From Flavobacteriales bacterium (GTDB lineage: Bacteria > Bacteroidota > Bacteroidia > Flavobacteriales > Schleiferiaceae), in assembly GCA_017795025.1 (NCBI GenBank), contig CP051243.1:310001-374000 (forward strand): a stretch of DNA of 64,000 nt. Reading direction: 5' to 3'. Numbering within the stretch: position 1 is the first letter of the stretch; the number at the start of each line of letters is the position of its first letter. This document shows positions 35,701 through 40,183 of this stretch, one piece after another. The notes under the pieces are model-generated. The model saw nothing but the letters and a program-made list of their open reading frames with translations, made no database searches and was not told where the DNA came from. Made by a program: the position numbers and the translations under genes.

Positions 35701-37182
35701 AAACGGACCAGCGACATCCACCAAGTCGTTAGCAGCATCAAAACCCGCTTCATTAGAAAGATCGATTTGGAAGGTGATATCAAAAGTATCGGGCAGGTTC
35801 GGACAAAATCCTAGCGTATCACTACCAAAGCAACGCACGCCAATAGTCGTATCAGAGAAGAAAGTCACGGACTTATCTAAACCACCTTCCCAATTTACTC
35901 CAGCGCCATTATGGTAACGGGCTTTGTAATCAAAACTCGAATCCGGCAAGTATAAAGTAACCTCCCAAATACTGTCATTGTTGGCATCAGTAAGTGCATA
36001 GGCCGCATCATAAGCCCCATTCCAGCCATTGAAAGTCCCCGCAACATCTATTGAATCCGTGTTCCGATTAAACCCTACTTCGTTGCTCAAATCCACCTGC
36101 AGGGTCACATAAAACGAATCAATCAAACTAGGACAAGCCCCAGCAGTATCACTACCAAAGCAACGCACCGCTAAAACACTATCTCCACTAAAGTTGATGA
36201 TTTGATTATTGACTTGTGGTTCCCAATTGGTCACCCCAGCAGCATGCCAACGCGCTTTGTATTCGAGTACTGGCTCCGGGAATGGATAGGTAGCGGTATA
36301 GACTAAATCCCCATCGGGATCCGTCAACTGATAAGCTGCATTGTAAGCCGCGTTCCAGCCATTGAAGGTACCGGCAAGGTCTACTAAATCCGTGTTCGGA
36401 TCAAACCCCGCTTCATTGGAAAGATCAATTTGGAAGGTAATATCAAAGGTATCCGGTGGACTCGGACAAGCCCCATTAGTATCCGCATTGAAACATCGAA
36501 CTGCCAAGGTGGAGTCCTGATCAAAACTCAGCTGCTTATTCGCCCCCGTTTCCCAATTAGTTCCAGAAGAATTATGATAGCGCGCCTTATAATCCAAAGT
36601 TCCTTCCTCCATTAAGAAGGTGCCCGTATAAACCCCATCTCCGTCGGGATCGCGAAGCTGATAATTAAGGTCAAAACTTCCGACCCAAGCATTAAATGGA
36701 CCAGCGATGTCAACTGAATCAGTAGCAGCGGAAAATCCTGCCTCTGCGCTAAGGTCTATCTGGAAGCTCAAGTTGAAGCTATCAGGTGGACAAACACAAA
36801 GATTGAAGCAATACTCAAGGATGGTGTCAGAGTTAACACTCATTCCTCTGTTGCCATTTACCGCGCAGGATCCAGGGATGCTCTCATCAGAACCCCAGGA
36901 ATTGCCATTAATGAACTTAAATTCATAATTTCCATCTGGGATACTGAGGCTTATCGAATAAATATTATTTCCTAATAAGCTCAGCGGACTAATTGCCGGA
37001 TCCCAATTATTGGCAAAGCCCGCAGCCTGTTGAAAATTTCCCGCGACATGAATCCCATTAGGATTAGCGGTTTGACCACTTAAATCCAGCCTTAATTCGA
37101 CGGTGCGGTTTTGTGCATATAGGATTTGAAGGCTAGCGAATAGCCCGATCAATAGGAATCTTAGCTTCATTGGTAGGTTCAT
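26743..37182 (-). CDS. Giant T9SS-secreted protein with 25 tandem CBM/E-set-like repeats
   Basis: Predicted surface protein of about 3479 residues. Order: signal peptide (about 1-24); a divergent N-terminal CBM20/E-set-like module with GIHVAGNFQ and YEFKFING; 25 tandem repeats of 110-111 residues (134-2895), each with VAGTFNGWN or VAGPFSNWN, DYKAR(Y/W)H, NWE and a two-Cys RCFGSDT-G-CP end; a Calx-beta-like domain (about 2899-3015); an OB-fold-like region (3018-3215); a lamin-tail domain with ISEIMP and GDWFEIYN (about 3220-3390); and a type A T9SS sorting domain (3400-3479). The repeat core resembles AMPK/CBM48-type alpha-glucan-binding folds, so glycan binding is inferred. Start: ATG at 37182 is chosen because an inverted-repeat element sits against it exactly as at the GH57 gene; ATG at 37170 also gives a good signal peptide. 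Confidence 0.85.
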   Translation of the reverse strand: MNLPMKLRFLLIGLFASLQILYAQNRTVELRLDLSGQTANPNGIHVAGNFQQAAGFANNWDPAISPLSLLGNNIYSISLSIPDGNYEFKFINGNSWGSDESIPGSCAVNGNRGMSVNSDTILEYCFNLCVCPPDSFNLSFQIDLSAEAGFSAATDSVDIAGPFNAWVGSFDLNYQLRDPDGDGVYTGTFLMEEGTLDYKARYHNSSGTNWETGANKQLSFDQDSTLAVRCFNADTNGACPSPPDTFDITFQIDLSNEAGFDPNTDLVDLAGTFNGWNAAYNAAYQLTDPDGDLVYTATYPFPEPVLEYKARWHAAGVTNWEPQVNNQIINFSGDSVLAVRCFGSDTAGACPSLIDSFYVTLQVDLSNEVGFNRNTDSIDVAGTFNGWNGAYDAAYALTDANNDSIWEVTLYLPDSSFDYKARYHNGAGVNWEGGLDKSVTFFSDTTIGVRCFGSDTLGFCPNLPDTFDITFQIDLSNEAGFDAANDLVDVAGPFSNWNAAYNAAYQLTDPDGDLVYTATYPFPEPVLEYKARWHAGGVTNWEPQVNNQIINFSGDSVLAVRCFGSDTAGACPSLVDSFFVTLQIDLSNEVGFNRNTDSIDVAGTFNGWNGAYDAAYALTDANNDSIWEITLYLPDSTFDYKARYHNGAGVNWEGGLDKSVTFFSDTTIGVRCFGSDTLGFCPNLPDTFDITFQIDLSNEAGFDRNTDLVDLAGTFNGWNAAYDAAYQLTDPDGDLVYTATYPFPEPVLEYKARWHAAGVTNWEPQVNNQTVNFNNDSILPIRCFGSDTAGACPSLIDSFYVTLQIDLSNEVGFDRNTDSIDVAGTFNGWNGAYDAAYALTDANNDSIWEITLYLPDSTFDYKARYHNGAGVNWEGGLDKSVTFFSDTTIGVRCFGSDTLGFCPNLPDTFDITFQIDLSNEAGFDAATDLVDIAGPFSNWNAAYDVAYQLTDPDGDLVYTATYPFPEPVLEYKARWHAAGVTNWEPQVNNQIINFSGDSVLAVRCFGSDTAGACQSLIDSFYVTLQIDLSNEVGFNRNTDSIDVAGTFNGWNGAYDAAYALTDANNDSIWEITLYLPDSTFDYKARYHNGAGVNWEDGLDKSVTFFSDTTIEVRCFGSDTLGFCPNLPDTFDITFQIDLSNEAGFDRNTDLVDLAGTFNGWNAAYDAAYQLTDPDGDLVYTATYPFPEPVLEYKARWHAAGVTNWEPQVNNQIINFSGDSVLAVRCFGSDTAGACPSLIDSFYVTLQIDLSNEVGFDRNTDSIDVAGTFNGWNAAYDAAYALTDANNDSIWEVTLYLPDSSFDYKARYHNGAGVNWEGGLDKSVTFFSDTTIGVRCFGSDTLGFCPNLPDTFDITFQVDLSNEAGFDRNTDLVDLAGTFNGWNAAYDVAYQLTDPDGDLVYTATYPFPEPVLEYKARWHAAGVTNWEPQVNNQTVNFNNDSILPIRCFGSDTAGACPSLIDSFYVTLQIDLSNEVGFDRNTDSIDVAGTFNGWNGAYDAAYALTDANNDSIWEITLYLPDSSFDYKARYHNGSGVNWEGGLDKSVTFFSDTTIGVRCFGSDTLGFCPNLPDTFDITFQIDLSNEAGFDAATNLVDIAGPFSNWNAAYNAAYQLTDPDGDLVYTATYPFPEPVLEYKARWHAAGVTNWEPQVNNQIINFSGDSVLAVRCFGSDTAGACPSLIDSFYVTLQIDLSNEVGFDRNTDSIDVAGTFNGWNAAYDAAYALTDANNDSIWEITLYLPDSTFDYKARYHNGAGVNWEGGLDKSVTFFSDTTIGVRCFGSDTLGLCPNLPDTFDITFQIDLSNEAGFDAATNLVDIAGPFSNWNAAYNAAYQLTDPDGDLVYTATYPFPEPVLEYKARWHAAGVTNWEPQVNNQIINFSGDSVLAVRCFGSDTAGACPSLIDSFYVTLQIDLSNEVGFDRNTDSIDVAGTFNGWNAAYDAAYALTDANNDSIWEVTLYLPDSSFDYKARYHNGAGVNWEGGLDKSVTFFSDTTIGVRCFGSDTLGFCPNLPDTFDITFQVDLSNEAGFDAATDLVDIAGPFSNWNAAYNAAYQLTDPDGDLVYTATYPFPEPVLEYKARWHAAGVTNWEPQVNNQTVNFNNDSILPIRCFGSDTAGACPSLIDSFYVTLQVDLSKEAGFDRNTDSIDVAGTFNGWNGAYDAAYALTDANNDSIWEITLYLPDSSFDYKARYHNGAGVNWEGGLDKSVTFFSDTTIGVRCFGSDTLGFCPNLPDTFDITFQVDLSNEAGFDAAADLVDIAGPFSNWNAAYNGAYQLTDPDGDLVYTATYPFPEPVLEYKARWHAAGVTNWEPQVNNQIINFSGDSVLAVRCFGSDTAGACPSLVDSFYVTLQIDLSNEVGFDRNTDSIDVAGTFNGWNGAYDAAYALTDANNDSVWEVTLYLPDSTFDYKARYHNGAGVNWEGGLDKSVTFFSDTTIGVRCFGSDTLGFCPNLPDTFDITFQVDLSNEAGFDAATDLVDIAGPFSNWNAAYNGAYQLTDPDGDLVYTATYPFPEPVLEYKARWHAAGVTNWEPQANNQTVNFNNDSILPIRCFGSDTAGACPSLIDSFYVTLQVDLSNEVGFNRNTDSIDVAGTFNGWNGAYDAAYALTDANNDSIWEITLYLPDSSFDYKARYHNGAGVNWEGGLDKSVTFFSDTTIGVRCFGSDTLGFCPNLPDTFDITFQIDLSNEAGFDAANDLVDIAGPFSNWNAAYNAAYQLTDPDGDLVYTATYPFPELVLEYKARWHAAGVTNWEPQVSNNFVNFNGDSVLPVRCFGNTAYGPCTPVIDTFWVTLQVDMNYVNGFNPLQDSVDIAGAFNAWNGNLDLNYLMTDPDGDLVYEYTIYAPEPQLDYKARFHNSNGTNWETGFNKQVLFNSDTIVPVRCFSSDTLGACPSPPPVPGLRFQNSNLVLAEASGTTAVALILSPSNTSADTVAITFSNGTGITSGDYSLNPALQNDTLWLNIPANSDTVYFDLLINDDALVENTEQFSAQLIGSRSGSIQFSSPSTLFVSIIDNDIPPIPHYTIADINGQNLNGLADSIGVYCKISGSLNSIDYKGNVGYDFHIQDGSDALHISSSLDLNSYLQPQIGDSLIFIGTLAQQNGLLSLIPDSLRLLAIGNQQPVPINVNHFADSLESKVLRLNSFRFLNPGLWPALNSSAQMEITNGPDTLLIFIDADTDIDGQNAISGSFDLIGVLSQNDPSLPYTEGYLLRPRFYSDFIPINTAAICISEIMPQSSLPSPIGGDWFEIYNYGDISINLNGYSWDDSDGQSGVHTIQQNWSLGPGEKLIVLNVQAPFANTWLTDWKQNGNNLPLLIPGRDFNGFSGLSSSGDALYLFDSQGHMVAFSAYSSAQVLRGFSLEFDTLGTYSSRAANGLRGAYQSTGGDIGSPADYRPVSIDELAISNLQVYPNPTQDIINIKAADARPREVKLLDQTGRLIRKWSMYQANQTLSLQGLPAGIYLLQVSDSEEVQQFKVKLNP
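28498..36783 (-). repeat. Array of 25 coding repeats (about 330 bp), alternating A/B types with a 663-bp superunit
   Basis: Within the giant gene two repeat types alternate. Type A (110 aa) begins DSFYVTLQ and ends GFCPNLP; type B (111 aa) begins DTFDITFQ and ends GACPSLI. Together they give a 221-residue, 663-bp period. The first and last repeats are divergent hybrids; the inner 23 run B-A-B through to B. Inner copies are highly similar at DNA level. Confidence 0.92.
31321..32478. repeat. Pair of exactly identical 495-bp segments one superunit apart
   Basis: 31321-31815 and 31984-32478 are base-for-base identical by direct reading, offset by exactly 663 bp. They are bounded by single differences at 31320/31983 (C versus T) and 31816/32479 (T versus C). 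This is a mark of recent unit duplication or gene conversion inside the repeat array. Confidence 0.88.
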
Positions 37183-37204
37183 TAGTGTAAAAGGTACACT
37201 TATA
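37180..37204 (-). promoter_or_regulatory. Start-codon inverted repeat (AGTGT-N7-ACACT) of the giant gene
   Basis: On the plus strand the sequence reads CAT T AGTGT-N7-ACACTTAT. The CAT is the complement of the chosen ATG. On the mRNA an 8-of-9 bp hairpin would include the first two bases of AUG. The same layout occurs at 59294-59318 before the GH57 gene, with 18 of 25 positions identical. It may be an operator for a shared regulator or an RNA hairpin controlling translation or stability. Confidence 0.55.
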
Positions 37205-37207
37205 GCC

Positions 37208-37215
37208 CAAATGTA
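37208..37215 (-). promoter_or_regulatory. -7 promoter box of the giant repeat-protein gene
   Basis: On the minus strand TACATTTG matches TAnnTTTG exactly. The expected start of transcription is at about 37202, so the leader would consist almost entirely of the inverted repeat at 37180-37204. No clear -33 TTG is seen at the right distance. Confidence 0.5.
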
Positions 37216-37284
37216 ATAACAATTTTCTAATGTTTTGATAAACACGGGCTTCCAATCCAGCTAATTCCATAGCCGGAAAAACTT

Positions 37285-37292
37285 TAATTTCG
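37285..37292 (+). promoter_or_regulatory. -7 promoter box of the Lnb gene, leaderless arrangement
   Basis: TAATTTCG (one mismatch to TAnnTTTG) ends 4 bases before the ATG at 37297. The start is fixed by a clear signal peptide, so transcription would begin at or next to the ATG. Confidence 0.38.
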
Positions 37293-37296
37293 AGCC

Positions 37297-38469
37297 ATGA
37301 AAAAATGGCTTCTTCTCTTCTTACTGCTAGCTGGGGTTTTGCGCGCACAGTGGCCCCTTAGTGCTAAGGCGGAAATCAGTTTAGTGACCTGCGGTCCCGG
37401 ACAATCAGAATTATATTCGGCTTTCGGACATACGGCAGTTCGGGTCTATGATCCAAACTTGCGACTCAATATGATCTTCAACTATGGAGTTTTCGATTTT
37501 GATCAGCCCAATTTCTATCTCAATTTTGCCAAAGGAAATTTGCTGTATCAGCTCGCTACGGCTGACTGGGATCGTTTTAAATATCATTATCTTCAAGAAG
37601 GGCGTAGCATCCACGAGCAAGTACTCAATTTAGACTCTGCTCAGGCGCAAGCCTATTTTAATTTTTTAATGAAGAATGCGCAGCCTGAAAATCGAGACTA
37701 TTACTATGATTATTTTTACGACAACTGTGCGACACGAGTACGGGATGGTTTAATTGCCGCTTTGCCCGAAGCTAATATTGCTTTTCCAGAGCAATCTCAA
37801 TTTCAACCAAGTCTTAGCATTCGTGGCCTATGCGATGAATACCTGACGTACCAGCCTTGGGGTGATTTTGCAATAGACTTTTGTTTGGGCTTACCCATGG
37901 ATCGCGAAGCAGATGCGCATATTGAAATGTTTTTACCCGATTTATTGGAAGCGAGTTTTGCCGATGCGAAGCTAACAGATGGAAATGGAGAAAGGCCCCT
38001 GGTGAAGGAAACCAGAATCATTGCCCAAGACATTAATCAGTACGAGCGACCTCTTTGGAATCCAATGTTTTTCTTTGCGGCCCTTCTAGTGATAGGAGTG
38101 CTGCTCACTATTTTCTTTTATCAAAAACCTCAGAAGCTTCGACTTTTTGACTTTGGGCTGTTTTTTGGCAGCGGATTGTTGGGCCTTTTTCTGATGGCTC
38201 TTTGGTTTTTAACCGATCATAAAGCGGCGGCAAATAATTTTAATATCCTGGTATTCCTTCCTTTAAATATAATATTCAGTATAAGCCTTTGGAAAGGAGC
38301 TATTGGTGGTTTAGCTAGAAAGTATTTTGGGGTTTTACCATATTTCTATGCTCTTTTATTAGCATCATGGCTTTGGATTCCTCAAGAGCTACATCTGGCC
38401 GTACTTCCATTTGTGGCTCTGTTAATATTGAGGTCGTGGTATATATCTTATCGCTATCCTAAAAATTAA
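37297..38469 (+). CDS. lnb: Lnb-family lipoprotein N-acyltransferase (DUF4105)
   Basis: Membrane enzyme of 390 residues predicted to N-acylate the terminal Cys of lipoproteins, the role reported for DUF4105/Lnb proteins of Bacteroides, which lack Lnt. A signal or anchor segment (1-18) precedes a periplasmic domain with SELYSAFGHTAVRVYD (H45) and YDNCATRVRDGL (C144), a likely Cys-His catalytic pair of a papain-like fold. Residues about 250-385 contain five or so membrane helices. Length and layout fit the family. The gene overlaps the convergent Omp85-like gene by 4 bases. Function is transferred from the family. Confidence 0.82.
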   Translation: MKKWLLLFLLLAGVLRAQWPLSAKAEISLVTCGPGQSELYSAFGHTAVRVYDPNLRLNMIFNYGVFDFDQPNFYLNFAKGNLLYQLATADWDRFKYHYLQEGRSIHEQVLNLDSAQAQAYFNFLMKNAQPENRDYYYDYFYDNCATRVRDGLIAALPEANIAFPEQSQFQPSLSIRGLCDEYLTYQPWGDFAIDFCLGLPMDREADAHIEMFLPDLLEASFADAKLTDGNGERPLVKETRIIAQDINQYERPLWNPMFFFAALLVIGVLLTIFFYQKPQKLRLFDFGLFFGSGLLGLFLMALWFLTDHKAAANNFNILVFLPLNIIFSISLWKGAIGGLARKYFGVLPYFYALLLASWLWIPQELHLAVLPFVALLILRSWYISYRYPKN

Positions 38470-39587
38470 AAGGCCTCCCCAATAAAGAAATAAAAACCGG
38501 GTCCTTCTTCGGTTATAGCGAAGTCTAAGCGGGTGTAAATATCCTTTTGAGGAAAGATTAAAAATCGCAACCCGCCACCACCAGCTAATTTAAATTCTTG
38601 TAATTGAAGCGCATCGAAGCTAGGGTAAACCTGACCCGCCGCAATAAAAAATGAAGCACCCCAGCGTTTCGCAAAAGAAAAGGGTAGCAACCGGAATTCA
38701 CTTTGAAGGGCCAAGAGATGTTGGTCTCTGTATCGGCCGTAGTAATAGCCGCGCATCATGCTCTCACCACCCATCAGCGAAAGCATATGAAAAGGTGCCT
38801 GACCGTCTACAAATTGAGCTAAAAGCTGATTAGCCCAAACATTGTTTTTACCAATAGGCCTGAAAAATCGCGAATCAACCAAGAAGCTGGTAAAGTTAAA
38901 ATCGGAACCTAGGCTAGGGTGGTACTTTAGAAAGCTGATTTCGGTAAAGTTCCCATCGCGGACATTTAAAACATTGCGACGGTCATCGTAAACGGCCGAA
39001 AGTCCCAATCCTAAGTTAAAGGAGCCTTCCCAACCCTCAGGTAGAGTATAGGAGTCATCCGTTTGATCTACAAAGTTTGGAGCCGGCAGATTTTGCAAGT
39101 CGGTATAAAGTCCTCCGTACAGATAGCCTTGAATTTGCTTTAAAAAGTGCTCCTTCCATAATAGGTATTGTGCATCTACTAAAGCCAGCGGTTCCTCTGG
39201 AGTATTGCGTCCGATGCCATGGTAAAAAAGCGGGAATGATTGAAACCGCAATCGGCCTAAAAACATATAACGATCACGATGACCATAGTTGGCGTGGTCT
39301 ATCCAAAGGCCGTATTGATTTTCGAGGGTGTAAAAAGTAAATGCATTGAATTCGGATAAGCGATTGCTAGGATCGCTTTTAGCGTAGTAGAGGTAGAGGC
39401 CGCTTAAGCCAAACTCCCAAGAGGTTTCAGGGGCAAAGGCAACAGTTGGATATACGATAAAGCTGGAACTACCATCATTGGATTCTTCGGCGGTTAAACT
39501 TTCCCAGTATCGTTGCCAAAAATTTTGAGCCTTCGCTGATGACAAACAAAGGCTCAAGAATAATAAGGTGTAGGCCAGATGTTTCAA
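38466..39587 (-). CDS. Omp85/BamA-TamA family outer-membrane beta-barrel protein without POTRA domains
   Basis: A 373-residue protein with a signal peptide ending in AKAQ (about residue 21). Nearly all of the rest is amphipathic beta strands, consistent with a 16-stranded barrel. The motif AVYDDRRNVLNVRDGNF, then GGESMMRGYYYGRYRD (the VRGF-like loop 6 motif) and a final strand ending in Phe (FYFFIGEAF) mark the bacterial surface antigen (D15) family. No POTRA domains are present, unlike BamA, so it is one of the short barrel-only members whose substrate is unknown. Start codon is TTG (CAA at 39585-39587), 7 bases after the acetyltransferase gene; the two probably form an operon. Confidence 0.82.
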   Translation of the reverse strand: MKHLAYTLLFLSLCLSSAKAQNFWQRYWESLTAEESNDGSSSFIVYPTVAFAPETSWEFGLSGLYLYYAKSDPSNRLSEFNAFTFYTLENQYGLWIDHANYGHRDRYMFLGRLRFQSFPLFYHGIGRNTPEEPLALVDAQYLLWKEHFLKQIQGYLYGGLYTDLQNLPAPNFVDQTDDSYTLPEGWEGSFNLGLGLSAVYDDRRNVLNVRDGNFTEISFLKYHPSLGSDFNFTSFLVDSRFFRPIGKNNVWANQLLAQFVDGQAPFHMLSLMGGESMMRGYYYGRYRDQHLLALQSEFRLLPFSFAKRWGASFFIAAGQVYPSFDALQLQEFKLAGGGGLRFLIFPQKDIYTRLDFAITEEGPGFYFFIGEAF

Positions 39588-39594
39588 GCCTTAT

Positions 39595-39879
39595 TTATAA
39601 GTGAATTCCGACCGGTAGTAAAGGCTTAAGTTCGGGATGCGCTTTAAAGTAATCCTTAACGAACTTCGTCATAGGCACAATGCGCATACCAGTTTCTTCA
39701 ATCATCTTTAAAGTAGTGGCCAGCATTTCCTCAGCACGACCATCTTCTTTGAATTTTTTTGGAAACTCAACACGCGTTAAAAAGTACTTTTTCTCCTGGA
39801 TTTGATATTCAATGATTGCCAGTCGCTCACCAACGCGCACTTCAAAATGGCGCATTTCCTGATTATCAATTACTTCCAT
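39595..39879 (-). CDS. Small GCN5-related N-acetyltransferase (YjdJ/Acetyltransf_CG type)
   Basis: A 94-residue mini-GNAT. The pattern fits the short acetyltransferase family: VRVGERLAIIEYQI in the first strands, FLTRVEFPKKFKEDGRAEEML in place of the usual GrGiA loop, and RIVPMTKFVKDYFKAHPEL near the end, where the family has P-C-S-F-V-A-R-Y-HP. The typical Cys is replaced by Met (PMTKFV). It is the first gene of a two-gene minus operon with the Omp85-like barrel. Substrate unknown; the normal family length is about 90-100 residues, so it is complete. Confidence 0.8.
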   Translation of the reverse strand: MEVIDNQEMRHFEVRVGERLAIIEYQIQEKKYFLTRVEFPKKFKEDGRAEEMLATTLKMIEETGMRIVPMTKFVKDYFKAHPELKPLLPVGIHL

Positions 39880-40183
39880 CTTTCTATAATTGGACGGTAA
39901 AGGTACGGTTTTATCATCTTACTTTATTCAGGACTTCCAAATTGAAGAATCTTAAAGGAGAGATTAATGAAACCGCTAAGCTATTCATCCCTAAATATTC
40001 CTTTTTTGCATTTTTTTTAATTCTCGTGAAAGATAGTTTTACTCGAGTTATCGTTTTGTTAATCAGTGCACTAAGCCAGTATAGCGGAATGAAGGTTGGA
40101 AGTTTTGAAAAAAGGTTTGCGCTCAGGAATTTTCTGTTTGCTCTCTAATCAATAAATTAGTCGCTGCGAATAAATACTTTAAT
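39880..40183. other. 304-base divergent intergenic region
   Basis: Separates the minus-strand GNAT gene from the first giant FnIII protein gene. Apart from the candidate -7 box at 39898-39905, it holds AT-rich sequence with several TTTG motifs around 40115-40140 that could belong to a promoter for the plus-strand gene, none with a convincing full consensus. A frame open through 39816-40148 has no family features and is judged not to be a gene. No RNA gene was recognised. Confidence 0.5.
39898..39905 (-). promoter_or_regulatory. Candidate -7 box for the GNAT/Omp85-like operon
   Basis: On the minus strand TACCTTTA, one mismatch from TAnnTTTG, 18 bases upstream of the ATG at 39879. No -33 motif is obvious. 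Confidence 0.3.

Noticed and set aside
28498-36783. Regular DNA repeats resembling a CRISPR or satellite array
   Set aside because: The repeats are about 330/663 bp, stay in one reading frame through 25 copies and encode conserved modules. They are protein-coding, not CRISPR or satellite DNA.
39816-40148. 110-codon plus-strand open frame covering the GNAT start and the intergenic region
   Set aside because: It overlaps the conserved GNAT N-terminus on the opposite strand, shows no domain or signal features, and its composition resembles noncoding AT-rich DNA.
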